The notes beneath the pieces were generated by a model. That model had not been told where the DNA came from and made no database searches. It was given only the letters and a program-made list of their open reading frames with translations. This document shows, one piece after another, positions 1 through 8,003 of a DNA stretch of 41,727 nucleotides. Source of the stretch: a virus; IMG/VR virus record IMGVR_UViG_3300032245_000237, positions 1-41,727 of that record. One strand, written 5' to 3'. A program made the position numbers and the translations under genes. Each line of letters starts with the position of its first letter. Position 1 is the first letter of the stretch.

Positions 1-123
1 AAAGAATAAACGCTCGCGTTCGCCGCAGAGCAATTCAAATTAATACTGATTATTCATCAGGTCGCGCAACCGTAATGTATGAATTCTTTTGCCCAGACCC
101 ACGCTATTACGATGACCAATTAA
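1..123. repeat. Terminal direct repeat (contig overlap), left copy
   Basis: Bases 1-123 are identical to bases 41605-41727. The repeat lies inside an uninterrupted reading frame that runs off one end and resumes at the other. This is the signature of an assembler closing a circular (circularly permuted) phage genome rather than of a functional terminal repeat. Unit length is then about 41,604 bp. Confidence 0.93.
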
Positions 124-572
124 AGACAACAGATTTAACTAATGCTATAAATGTTGCAGGTCGTACTTACAACCGCGTTTATACAAGTACCGCTACTAAT
201 CCAGCCAACCCTAATGCAACAGGTATGTCTTACGGTGCTGGTTCATCATCGGCTAACTTAATTACTAATGACGGTTGGACTACTACTTATCCAACCATAA
301 CCATTACTGGCCCTGCAATTAATCCTAAAGTAACAGATGTAACTAATGGTTATTTCTTGTTAATTGACGGAACAATTGGAACTAATGACACACTTATATT
401 TAACACCGATTATCGAACAGTTACATTAAATGGTGTTAATAGAAGGTCATTACTAAATAACTCATCAACATGGTTTGCGGCTCCACCAGGAACCTCATAC
501 TATACTTTCCTTGCTACTGGAACAGATGGAGATACTTCATGTGTTGTCAGTTGGCGGAATGCTTACATTTAG
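3..572 (+). CDS. Dit-like distal tail protein, C-terminal part (split by contig ends)
   Basis: This is the 3' part of the gene that begins at 41280. The frame is open from base 3, and the ATG at base 75 is internal (the same codon is at 41679). Joined across the overlap the protein is 298 aa, a usual size for siphovirus distal tail (Dit-like) proteins. The C-terminal part is rich in beta strand, Thr, Asn and Gly, like the galectin-like C-terminal domains of Dit proteins. It follows the tape measure gene, the normal position for Dit, and the tail fibre genes follow it. Family assignment rests on position, size and the N-terminal part, not on a diagnostic motif. Confidence 0.75.
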   Translation, partial: RINARVRRRAIQINTDYSSGRATVMYEFFCPDPRYYDDQLKTTDLTNAINVAGRTYNRVYTSTATNPANPNATGMSYGAGSSSANLITNDGWTTTYPTITITGPAINPKVTDVTNGYFLLIDGTIGTNDTLIFNTDYRTVTLNGVNRRSLLNNSSTWFAAPPGTSYYTFLATGTDGDTSCVVSWRNAYI

Positions 573-580
573 GAGAATAA

Positions 581-1591
581 ATGGCATTAAGAACCCCACC
601 CTCATGGTTACAAAACGGTTCCCATCCTGCGGAAAATGATCGCTTAACTACAACAGGTATTTTGTGGAAATCACAAGGTGTTGCAGATGATGGCGCTATG
701 GTTGTTTCCCAATCAGGTACTCCTGCTATGTCTGTATCTATTGCGGCAGGTCACGCGCTAATTGCTGGAACACAAACTTCTAATCAAGGTTTTTATATTG
801 CTTTTAATGATGCGGCTACAACAGTTGCTATTGCTACCGCATCTCCTACCCTTCCACGCATAGATAGAATTGTTGTAACTGTACAAGATTCATATTATGG
901 CGGAACTGCTAACAACCAAGTAATTTTTCAATCATTAACAGGAACTCCTAACGCATCCCCTGTACCACCAGCCGTACCTGCTAACTCTATTAGCCTTGCA
1001 CTTATCGCAGTTGCCGCTAATCAAACAACTGTTGTAAATGGAAACATTACAGACACACGCGAAACTGCTCAATTTAGCGAAAGCGCATTTACCGCAGGAA
1101 CTACTACTGCTAATACTATTGTTGCTAATCAATTAACTAGCCAAACAGGTAAAGCGCTAAGAATTAACAACACAGCAGGTTCACAAAAATTTGCTATTGC
1201 ATTTGACGGAACCCTTACATTCCAAGATGGTTCTACTCAAACGACTGCTGCAACCTATGACCCTAATCTAACTATCAACACACAAACAGGTACTACTTAT
1301 ACTGTTTTATCTGGTGATGCGCAAAAACTTATTACATTAAATAACGCAAGTGCAATTACTTTAACTATTGCATCTAACTCAGTTCAAGCACTACCTGTTG
1401 GAACTCAAGTAAGTATCGCTCAATATGGTGCAGGACAAGTAACAGTAGTTGGCGCATCTAGTCCTGTTGCAGTAACAGTTGTATCAACTGGTGCAACTGC
1501 TAACTCACCAAAACTTCGCGCTCAGTATTCAACTGCTACACTTATACAAACCAGCACCGATAACTGGTTATGCGTGGGGGATATACAATAA
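581..1591 (+). CDS. Tail fibre / baseplate-type minor tail protein
   Basis: 336 aa, with AGGAGAA upstream. The N-terminal half (about residues 1-165) has the pattern of tail-tip proteins in which a short start segment leads into a beta-sandwich ending IDRIVVTVQDSYY...ISLALIAVAA, then NGNITDTRE, common in phage tail appendage proteins. Residues about 228-336 form a separate beta-rich module (GTTYTVLSGDAQKLITLNNASAITL ... LRAQYSTATLI ... WLCVGDI). A clear homologue of this module is encoded at 26335-26637. The stop overlaps the next start (TAATG). Probable adsorption-apparatus structural protein. Confidence 0.6.
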   Translation: MALRTPPSWLQNGSHPAENDRLTTTGILWKSQGVADDGAMVVSQSGTPAMSVSIAAGHALIAGTQTSNQGFYIAFNDAATTVAIATASPTLPRIDRIVVTVQDSYYGGTANNQVIFQSLTGTPNASPVPPAVPANSISLALIAVAANQTTVVNGNITDTRETAQFSESAFTAGTTTANTIVANQLTSQTGKALRINNTAGSQKFAIAFDGTLTFQDGSTQTTAATYDPNLTINTQTGTTYTVLSGDAQKLITLNNASAITLTIASNSVQALPVGTQVSIAQYGAGQVTVVGASSPVAVTVVSTGATANSPKLRAQYSTATLIQTSTDNWLCVGDIQ

Positions 1592-2157
1592 TGCCAATAT
1601 TAGGAATTGTTGCTTCATCTACTCGTCAAGGTCAGGCTACCGACACAGGTTCTTATTTTCCTCTTGGTGCAGTAACCGTAGGTTCTGCTGGTGCTTCATC
1701 AATTACATTTAGTTCAATACCTTCTACCTATAAACATTTACAAATAAGAGGAATTATCCGTCAATCAGCAGTTGGCTTTGATCAAGCACTTGCTCAATTT
1801 AATAGTGATACAGGTAATAATTACTCAAGGCATAATCTTCTTGGTGATGGCTCAACTGCTTCTGCCGAATCGGGTGTTTCAGTTAATAAAGTAAGTTTTG
1901 CAGTAATTCCAGGGTCTAACCAAAGTGCTAGCGTGTTTGGTGCAACTGTTGTAGATATTTTGGATTACGCAAACACAAATAAATATAAAACTACTCGGAC
2001 ACTTGCAGGAGTAGATAATAATGGTAGTGGTTATGATTGGTTTTCTAGTGGTTTATGGCAAAATACCGCCGCTATAACTACAATTACTATAACTCCTGGG
2101 TCTGGTAATTTTGTTCAATACACTCAACTCGCCCTATACGGAATTAAGGGAGCCTAA
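1591..2157 (+). CDS. Tail adhesin paralogue, short (no Gly-rich domain)
   Basis: 188 aa. I chose the ATG at 1591, which overlaps the upstream stop (TAATG), over an in-frame ATG at 1570. After a 30-residue lead the protein has VGSAGASSITFSSIPSTYKH, homologous to the N-terminal domains of the next two genes (VGSSITTVTFTSIPQNFTD and VGSGGASSIQFTSIPQTYTD). It ends in a strand pattern ITTITI...YTQLALYGI also found in both. It lacks their glycine-rich C-terminal domain, so it looks like the bare beta-sandwich module. Probable virion tail appendage. Confidence 0.6.
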   Translation: MPILGIVASSTRQGQATDTGSYFPLGAVTVGSAGASSITFSSIPSTYKHLQIRGIIRQSAVGFDQALAQFNSDTGNNYSRHNLLGDGSTASAESGVSVNKVSFAVIPGSNQSASVFGATVVDILDYANTNKYKTTRTLAGVDNNGSGYDWFSSGLWQNTAAITTITITPGSGNFVQYTQLALYGIKGA

Positions 2158-3444
2158 ATGAGTACATATAGTCCAATAGCCTCACAGACAGTTGGCAGTT
2201 CTATTACAACAGTTACTTTCACTAGTATCCCACAAAACTTTACTGATTTAGTTGTAGTATCAAATGGTGGTTTAGCAAATAATGGTGGCTATGCCATCAG
2301 TTTTAATGGTGATACTGCTACCAATTATTCACGAACTATCCTTCAAGGTAACGGTACATCTGCTACATCAGGTAGAGGTTCAAATGAATATCCACTTTAT
2401 GTAACTGCAAATGGCGCAAACCAAGTTAATATATTTAACATAATGAACTATTCAAATACAACTACTTTTAAAACATTTCTTAGTAGAGGTAATGGCGCAG
2501 CAAATAACACTCTTGCTTTTGCTTGTTTATGGCGTTCAACTGCTGCTATTAATCAAATAGATATAATTTGCCCAGGAACAACTTTTACTAGCGGTACTAC
2601 TTTTAACCTTTACGGTATTGCTTCTGGTTCACCTAAAGCATTTGGTGGAAATACAGTATCAACAGATGGTACTTACTGGTATCACACATTTACATCATCA
2701 GGTGTATTCACTCCTGCTACATCTTTAACTGCTGATTATTTAGTAGTCGCTGGAGGTGGTTCAGGTGGTGCATATAATGGTTATTCTGGCGGTGGTGGTG
2801 CTGGAGGACTTCGTTGCTCAGTTGGTGCAACTGGTGGTGGTGGAAGTTTAGAATCTCCATTATCACTTACAGCACAGGCTTACACAGTTACTATAGGTGC
2901 TGGCGGTTCAGGTTCAAATGGTAGCAATTCTGTATTTAGTACAATTACTGCAACAGGTGGTGGCTTAGGCGGTTACTTCAATGGTTCAGCCTATGTAACT
3001 GGTGCAAGTGGTGGTTCTGGTGGTGGACAAAATGCTAATGCTAACGGAACTACTATTGCAGGTGGTTCTGGTACGAGTAACCAAGGTTACGCAGGTGGTG
3101 GAAGTACAGGTCAATCACGAGGCGGAGGCGGAGGCGGTGCTGGAGCAGCAGGTGGTTCTGGTGGTGCTAGCACTCCTGGTAATGGTGGTAATGGTGTTGC
3201 AACATCAATTAGTGGCAGTTCTGTAACTTACGCAGGTGGTGGCGGCGGAAGTAGTCAAGCAAATGGCGTTGCTGGTGGTACAGGTGGTACTGGTGGTGGC
3301 GGCGCAGGTGCAATTGGAAATAATACAACCGTAGGAACTGCGGGTACTGCAAATACAGGCGGAGGCGGTGGAGGTTCTGCTGCTATTGCTGCTAATGGTG
3401 GCACAGGCGGCTCAGGTATTGTAATCATTCGGTATGCGGTCTAA
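2158..3444 (+). CDS. Gly-rich receptor-binding tail adhesin 1
   Basis: 428 aa in two parts. Residues about 1-155 are the beta-sandwich domain shared with the two neighbours and end in FNLYGIASG. Residues about 165-428 begin YWYHTFTSSGVFTPATSLTADYLVVAGGG and continue as glycine-rich sequence with repeated GGGGAGG, an AYTVTIGAGGSG strand, and the terminal GTGGSGIVIIRYAV. This matches the glycine-rich phage adhesin domain (Gly_rich_2 type, a polyglycine-II fold in T4-like gp38 adhesins). Likely host receptor recognition at the tail tip. The function is inferred from the family; the domain order is visible. Confidence 0.7.
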   Translation: MSTYSPIASQTVGSSITTVTFTSIPQNFTDLVVVSNGGLANNGGYAISFNGDTATNYSRTILQGNGTSATSGRGSNEYPLYVTANGANQVNIFNIMNYSNTTTFKTFLSRGNGAANNTLAFACLWRSTAAINQIDIICPGTTFTSGTTFNLYGIASGSPKAFGGNTVSTDGTYWYHTFTSSGVFTPATSLTADYLVVAGGGSGGAYNGYSGGGGAGGLRCSVGATGGGGSLESPLSLTAQAYTVTIGAGGSGSNGSNSVFSTITATGGGLGGYFNGSAYVTGASGGSGGGQNANANGTTIAGGSGTSNQGYAGGGSTGQSRGGGGGGAGAAGGSGGASTPGNGGNGVATSISGSSVTYAGGGGGSSQANGVAGGTGGTGGGGAGAIGNNTTVGTAGTANTGGGGGGSAAIAANGGTGGSGIVIIRYAV

Positions 3445-3456
3445 GGGAGATAAATA

Positions 3457-4809
3457 ATGGCTAATATGACTTTAATTTCTAGTGTAACAGTAGGCTCTGG
3501 TGGAGCATCAAGCATACAATTTACTAGCATCCCTCAAACCTATACTGATTTGTGTATAGTGCATAGCGTTAGAACTTCAAGAAGCGCTTATCAAGAATCT
3601 TTAACATTATCATTTAATGGCCTTACTACAAACCGTACAAATAGGCGTTTATACGGTGATGGTAGTAGTGCTGCTTCAACAAACGATACTTTAATGTATG
3701 GTGGTCAAGCATCAGGCGCAACTGCTACTTCAAACACTTTTGGTAATTCAAGTATCTATATTCCAAATTATACTTCTAGTAATAATAAATCTTCAAGTGA
3801 AGATGGTGCATCTGAAAACAATGCTACAAACGCACTTTTTGATATGAACGCAAATCTTTGGTCTAGTACGGCTGCTATTACTTCAGTTACTTTAACACCT
3901 GAAAACGGTGGAACAATTCAGCAATACTCAACCGCTTATCTATACGGTGTAGCCTCTGCTGCTGCTGGCGCTAAAGCAACTGGTGGAATTATTACATCTG
4001 ATAGTTCTTATTTCTATCATACATTTTTATCAAGCGGAACATTTACACCAACTCAATCACTTACTGCTGACTACTTAGTTGTAGCGGGTGGTGCTGGAGG
4101 TGGAGGCAGTCGCGGTGGTGGAGGCGGTGCTGGTGGTTACCGTTATTTTACATCTCAATCATTATCTGCAACTGGATATGCCGTTACAATAGGTGCTGGC
4201 GGGGCTGGTGGTGTTAGTTCTGCAACTGGTACTTCAGGATCAAACTCTGTATTTTCATCTTCAACTTCAACTGGTGGAGGTGCTGGCGCTGGTGGTGGTC
4301 AAGTAGGTACAAGTGGCGGTTCAGGTGGTGGTGGTTCTGATGGTTACCCAACTCCTAAAGCAGGTGGCGCAGGTAATTCAGGTTCTTATTCACCAGTAGA
4401 AGGTTATGCTGGTGGTTCAGGCCCAAACGATAATATTAACGCAGGTTCTGGCGGTGGCGGTGGTGGTTCTAGCGCAGTCGGTGTTAACGGAAGTGCAACC
4501 GCACCTACTAGTTATTCAGGCGGTGCAGGTGGCGCTGGTACAGCAAATTCAATTTCAGGTTTATCTGTAACTTATGCAGGTGGCGGCGGTGGTGGTGGAG
4601 GAAATGTTAGTCCTTCAACTGGTGGTACAGGTGGTGCAGGTGGTGGTGGTAATGGTGGAACTTGGAGTTCTGGTGGTTCTACTACACCTACTACTGGTAC
4701 TGCAAACACAGGTGGCGGCGGTGGTGGTGGAACTTTAACTGCTGCTTATGGTGCGATGGCGGGTGCAGCAGGTGGTTCAGGAATTGTAATAGTAAGATAC
4801 GCGGTATAA
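3457..4809 (+). CDS. Gly-rich receptor-binding tail adhesin 2
   Basis: 450 aa, AGGGAGA site upstream. Same architecture as the preceding gene. There is an N-terminal beta-sandwich (VGSGGASSIQFTSIPQTYTD, ending STAYLYGVASA). A segment FYHTFLSSGTFTPTQSLTADYLVVAGGAGGG then leads into a glycine-rich domain of about 260 residues that ends GGSGIVIVRYAV. Paralogous but diverged in the middle, as expected if the two genes recognise different receptor variants or assort by recombination. Role in adsorption inferred. Confidence 0.7.
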   Translation: MANMTLISSVTVGSGGASSIQFTSIPQTYTDLCIVHSVRTSRSAYQESLTLSFNGLTTNRTNRRLYGDGSSAASTNDTLMYGGQASGATATSNTFGNSSIYIPNYTSSNNKSSSEDGASENNATNALFDMNANLWSSTAAITSVTLTPENGGTIQQYSTAYLYGVASAAAGAKATGGIITSDSSYFYHTFLSSGTFTPTQSLTADYLVVAGGAGGGGSRGGGGGAGGYRYFTSQSLSATGYAVTIGAGGAGGVSSATGTSGSNSVFSSSTSTGGGAGAGGGQVGTSGGSGGGGSDGYPTPKAGGAGNSGSYSPVEGYAGGSGPNDNINAGSGGGGGGSSAVGVNGSATAPTSYSGGAGGAGTANSISGLSVTYAGGGGGGGGNVSPSTGGTGGAGGGGNGGTWSSGGSTTPTTGTANTGGGGGGGTLTAAYGAMAGAAGGSGIVIVRYAV

Positions 4810-4825
4810 AGGAGAAATGACAAAT

Positions 4826-5134
4826 ATGGCGCACTTTGCAGAAATAGATAAAGACGGAACTGTACTTAGAGTTCTAGTAGTAGGAGATGACCAAGAATAT
4901 AGAGGTCAAGACTTTCTTGCTAATGATTTAGGACTTGGTGGTACATGGGTACAAACTTCATACAATGGCAAAATCCGTAAACGATTTGCTGGTATTGGGT
5001 ATAAGTATGACAAAGACCTAGATGCTTTTATTGCACCTAAATGCCATAAAGAAGCAGTATTAAATACAGATAATGCCGATTGGTCTTGTACAAATAAAGA
5101 CCACACTAAGGAGATAACAAATGTCGCTGAATAA
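4826..5134 (+). CDS. Small tail-associated conserved protein
   Basis: 102 aa. The start at 4826 (MAHFAEIDKDG) is preferred because GGAG at 4811-4814 is then 11 nt away; the ATG at 4817 lies only 2 nt from it. The sequence pattern MAHFA.ID..G.V..VLVV, GTW.QTSYNGK.RK.FAGIGY.YD...DAF..PK resembles a small protein common beside tail fibre genes in cyanophages and other aquatic phages. Its function is not established. It ends in a Cys-containing tail and overlaps the next gene by 14 nt. Confidence 0.6.
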   Translation: MAHFAEIDKDGTVLRVLVVGDDQEYRGQDFLANDLGLGGTWVQTSYNGKIRKRFAGIGYKYDKDLDAFIAPKCHKEAVLNTDNADWSCTNKDHTKEITNVAE

Positions 5135-5351
5135 AATTGTTGTAGATTGCGCTAAAGGAACTCAAACTGTTGTGCCTTTGACCGCAGCCGAGATTGCTGA
5201 AAGAGATCAAGCGGCAGCCAAGTATGCTCAAGAAAAAGCAAAGGCTGATGCTGAAGCACAAGAATTAAAAGCATTAAAAGATTCTGCTAAAGCAAAACTT
5301 ATTGCTGGCGAGAAACTAACTGATAAAGAAGCAGCAGCAATAGTAATCTAA
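5121..5351 (+). CDS. Small Ala/Lys-rich tail-region protein
   Basis: 76 aa, ATG at 5121 with AAGGAG upstream. A short beta start (VVDCAKGTQTVVPLTAAE) is followed by a charged helix rich in Ala, Lys and Glu, predicted coiled coil, ending LTDKEAAAIVI. The layout (PLT..E...R.......) resembles small tail-fibre accessory or chaperone-like proteins, but I do not recognise a named family. The stop overlaps the next start (TAATG). Confidence 0.55.
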   Translation: MSLNKIVVDCAKGTQTVVPLTAAEIAERDQAAAKYAQEKAKADAEAQELKALKDSAKAKLIAGEKLTDKEAAAIVI

Positions 5352-6484
5352 TGGCTACTCAATATCGGTATTTATTTGCCGATTTGGTAACCAATGACAT
5401 TCTTGCTGAAATACCTTTAACTAATGTTAGTTTTACCCAATCACTAAATACCCCAGGTAGTTTTACAGGTACCATTCTTGGTTCAGATGTTAATGAAGCA
5501 GGATATGATATACCAGGTAGCACTATTCCTGCCCGAACTGCTATTTATGTAGATCGTGACGGTGTATTGATTTGGGGCGGAATTATATGGCTTCGTACTT
5601 GGGATACTGACACTCAACACTATACATTTCAAGCGCGTGAGTTTGGTTCATATTTTGAACGCCGAAGAATTACTGGCGACTTTATGGACTTTAATCAAGC
5701 CTTAGTTTATGACAATGAAGATCAATTATTTATAGCCCAAGATTTAATGTTCCTAGCCCAACAACTTGCAGGTGGGGATATAGGTATTGTCATTCCAAAC
5801 AATACTTCAGGCGTTGATGTAACCCGCGTTTATTATGATTATGAATTCAAAGATGTATGGGGTGCTATTAAAGACCTTTCAAATCAGCAAAATGGATTTG
5901 ATTTCAATATAGATGTTGCCTACGATGCAAACCTAGAACCACGCAAATATGCTCAAACCGCTTATCCTCAGCGCGGTGTTCCTTATGTATCAACTAGCCC
6001 TAGCGCATTAGTATTTGAATTTCCAGGCAACATAGTTCTTTATGAATGGCCTGATGATGGTTCAGTAGTTGCCAACACAATGTATGGAATTGGCCCTAAC
6101 TCTAATGAGGCTAAAATTCGTGCATTAGCAGTTTCGCCAACAGATCAAATTGCTGCGGGTTGGCCATTATTAGAAGATACAGTTTCTTATACCGACCAAT
6201 ACGACCCTAATATTTTATATCAACAAACACTAGGTGAAGTAACTGCTAAACAAGTTCCTGTTGTAACTCCTAAAATTGTAGTTCCTGCTTATGCTTCTCC
6301 AGTTCTAGGCTCATATAAAACTGGTGATGAATGTTTGCTTAGAATTACAGATGATAGATTTCCAAATAACGGTAGCGGATATGGATTAGCCGTTGTTAAA
6401 AGAATTGTTGCTATCTCCGTACAGCCTGGTGAAGATGGCCCAGAGCGCGTAACATTAACTTTGACTGACCCTACAACAGCATAG
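5351..6484 (+). CDS. Hub-like minor tail protein
   Basis: 377 aa. It begins YRYLFADLVTNDILAEIPLTNVSF, then LNTPGSFTGTI, then RTAIYVDRDGVLIWGGIIWLR and a YTFQAREFGSYFERRRI stretch. This is the pattern of siphovirus minor tail proteins with a gp27-like hub fold (ReqiPepy6 Gp37-like family) in actinophages. The C-terminal part ends in a strand-rich region (VVKRIVAISVQPGEDGPERVTLTL). Expected to form the hub of the tail tip under Dit. Family call is from pattern and context. Confidence 0.65.
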   Translation: MATQYRYLFADLVTNDILAEIPLTNVSFTQSLNTPGSFTGTILGSDVNEAGYDIPGSTIPARTAIYVDRDGVLIWGGIIWLRTWDTDTQHYTFQAREFGSYFERRRITGDFMDFNQALVYDNEDQLFIAQDLMFLAQQLAGGDIGIVIPNNTSGVDVTRVYYDYEFKDVWGAIKDLSNQQNGFDFNIDVAYDANLEPRKYAQTAYPQRGVPYVSTSPSALVFEFPGNIVLYEWPDDGSVVANTMYGIGPNSNEAKIRALAVSPTDQIAAGWPLLEDTVSYTDQYDPNILYQQTLGEVTAKQVPVVTPKIVVPAYASPVLGSYKTGDECLLRITDDRFPNNGSGYGLAVVKRIVAISVQPGEDGPERVTLTLTDPTTA

Positions 6485-6490
6485 GAAGCC

Positions 6491-6718
6491 ATGCCATTTA
6501 TTAACTTACCTCCAGTTGTATCTGAAATGTTTTGGGATTTAGATAGGCGCATTCGTTCATTAGAAACAGCCTTTAGATTCAACGCACCCAATATAGATTT
6601 TGCTACAAACGAACCAACCAACCCTCGCGCTGGTGATATTTACTACGATACCGATTCCCAAAGATTAGTTTATTGGGATGGAACAGCGTGGTACAAACTC
6701 ACGCAAACCGCACTATAA
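6491..6718 (+). CDS. Small tail-tip protein with fibre-tip motif
   Basis: 75 aa. The N-terminal half is an amphipathic helix (FWDLDRRIRSLETAF). The C-terminal half NPRAGDIYYDTDSQRLVYWDGTAWYKL is the small beta motif often found at the ends of phage fibre proteins. It closes the tail operon just before the lysis genes. Probably a trimeric virion accessory; function unproven. Confidence 0.6.
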   Translation: MPFINLPPVVSEMFWDLDRRIRSLETAFRFNAPNIDFATNEPTNPRAGDIYYDTDSQRLVYWDGTAWYKLTQTAL

Positions 6719-6731
6719 AAGAAAGATAAAT

Positions 6732-6992
6732 ATGAATTTATTAAATAGCAATTTAGGTATCACTATGCTTTGGGCGGCTTTAGACAGTATTGTAATTATT
6801 GGTGGTGGCATTAGATTCTTTTATACTATGAACAAACGCTTAGATCGTATTGAATATCAACTTTACAACAATGGGGGCGAGAGTATGAAAGATGCCGTTG
6901 ATCGTATTGAGATGGATTTAGTTATTCTTAAAACACAATTTGGGCAAAAGCCAAGCAAAAGGAAGTCTAAAAATGAATCAGAAGGTAGTTAA
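6732..6992 (+). CDS. Small membrane protein with coiled coil, lysis-region
   Basis: 86 aa. The ATG at 6732 has a purine-rich site upstream. Residues about 8-30 (ITMLWAALDSIVIIGGGIRFFY) form one membrane segment. A charged helix RLDRIEYQL..GGESMKDAVDRIEMDLVILK, likely coiled coil, and a basic tail follow. It overlaps the endolysin start by 20 nt. Position suggests a lysis role (second holin or spanin-like accessory), but no family is recognised. Confidence 0.5.
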   Translation: MNLLNSNLGITMLWAALDSIVIIGGGIRFFYTMNKRLDRIEYQLYNNGGESMKDAVDRIEMDLVILKTQFGQKPSKRKSKNESEGS

Positions 6993-7431
6993 TATAGCCC
7001 AAGCCGAACTCGGCTATGTAGAAACACCAACCAATAACACCAAGTACGGTAAATGGTATGGACTAAACAATGTCAGTTGGTGCGCAATATTTGTATCATG
7101 GTGTTTTGATAAGGCAGGATTATCGGGAGCAGTAGCAGCGCAGAACCGTAAAGGATTTGCTTCTTGTGATGCAGGACTTAAATGGTATGCCAAGAACAAT
7201 AAATTAGTTCCAGTCGGACAAGCACAGGCGGGTGACATAGTTTTCTTCCAATTCGACAAAGATGCTGAACCAGATCATGTCGGAATTGTGGTTAGTAACG
7301 ATGGCAAAAAATATTTATCTACCATTGAGGGTAATACTTCAAGCGGTGATAAAGGCTCACAGTCCAACGGTGATGGTGTGTTTGCTAGAAAACGCGCTTA
7401 CTCACTTGTCATGGGTGTGGCTAGACCCTAA
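6973..7431 (+). CDS. CHAP-domain endolysin
   Basis: 152 aa. The ATG at 6973 has AGGAAG at a good spacing, and an upstream in-frame start at 6940 is less likely. The whole protein is a single CHAP cysteine amidohydrolase/peptidase domain. Visible catalytic elements are Cys37 in VSWCAIFVSWC, His102 in DHVGIV and the acidic/Asn pair in TIEGN (Glu119, Asn121). The segment AGDIVFF is also typical. No separate wall-binding domain and no signal peptide are present, so export would depend on a holin. It cuts peptidoglycan cross-links or the amide bond at the end of infection; exact bond unknown. Confidence 0.85.
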   Translation: MNQKVVNIAQAELGYVETPTNNTKYGKWYGLNNVSWCAIFVSWCFDKAGLSGAVAAQNRKGFASCDAGLKWYAKNNKLVPVGQAQAGDIVFFQFDKDAEPDHVGIVVSNDGKKYLSTIEGNTSSGDKGSQSNGDGVFARKRAYSLVMGVARP

Positions 7432-7440
7432 AGGAGAAAA

Positions 7441-7662
7441 ATGAAAGCAATAACAGATAAGATCAAAGACCCAAAAACTAAGGCAATCTTGAAATCTTAT
7501 GCACGCGCTGTATTAGCATCTGCTGTAACAATGGCGATGGCCCTATCTGCCAACCTAGACCCTCAATACGCGGTTCTAATTGGCTCATTGACGGCCCCAT
7601 TAGTTAAGTGGGCTGATAAGGCTGAAAAAGAATTTGGATTAGTGGCTAAGAAAAAGAAGTAA
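7441..7662 (+). CDS. Holin candidate
   Basis: 73 aa, AAAGGAG directly after the endolysin stop. After a charged N terminus there are two short hydrophobic segments (about residues 21-38, ARAVLASAVTMAMALSAN, and 42-57, YAVLIGSLTAPLVKWA). The tail is strongly basic and ends in KKKK. Size, position after the endolysin and basic C terminus fit a holin. The family (r1t-like or other) cannot be fixed from sequence alone. Confidence 0.6.
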   Translation: MKAITDKIKDPKTKAILKSYARAVLASAVTMAMALSANLDPQYAVLIGSLTAPLVKWADKAEKEFGLVAKKKK

Positions 7663-7686
7663 ACACGCCGTAAATCAATCCACACA

Positions 7687-7751
7687 AAGCCCCTGTTCTT
7701 CGTGTAACCTATTCCTAACCATTGGAGGGTTACATGACAGAGCAGGGGCTT
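7687..7751 (+). repeat. Inverted repeat around RBS and start of HTH gene
   Basis: AAGCCCCTG (7687-7695) and CAGGGGCTT (7743-7751) form a perfect 9-bp inverted repeat. Its 47-nt loop holds the GGAGGG site and the ATG at 7734. It could act as a weak terminator for the lysis genes or expose and hide the start site. Confidence 0.5.
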
Positions 7752-8003
7752 CTTTCTGCTTTACAGGCAGTTAAATACCAGTCTGCCCAAGACAATAATG
7801 TCTGTGGGGTTGCTAGGTTTTTACGGACATTAGATGATAAAGAAAAGGCAGAGTACGAAGAAATATTAGATAACGCCAACATCAATTCTGCGCGTTTATC
7901 CAAAGTATTTTTTGATAATGGACATAGGATAAGTTCTTATATGATCCGTTATCACCGCAATAGATTAGAGGGGCGGGGCTGCAAATGCCCAATAATTAAA
8001 TGA
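7734..8003 (+). CDS. Small HTH DNA-binding protein, actinophage type
   Basis: 89 aa. The ATG at 7734 follows GGAGGG at ideal distance; a TTG at 7722 is rejected. The layout is RFLRTLDDKEKAEYEEILDN, then INSARLSKVFFDNGHRISSYMIRYHR, ending in GCKCP. It matches a small family frequent in actinophages in which a helical part and an HTH-like part (..l...G..vs...v.rHR) end in a short Cys motif. Probable DNA-binding regulator or packaging accessory. Translationally coupled (ATGA) to the phosphoesterase. Confidence 0.6.
   Translation: MTEQGLLSALQAVKYQSAQDNNVCGVARFLRTLDDKEKAEYEEILDNANINSARLSKVFFDNGHRISSYMIRYHRNRLEGRGCKCPIIK

Noticed and set aside
2158-4809. Other-frame ORFs in Gly-rich adhesins (for example near 3002-3226)
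   Set aside because: Val/Leu-rich translations of GGT repeats; no start context.
6732-6992. Calling the small membrane protein a holin outright
   Set aside because: Only one membrane segment plus a coiled coil; the gene after the endolysin fits a holin better. Left as lysis-region membrane protein.
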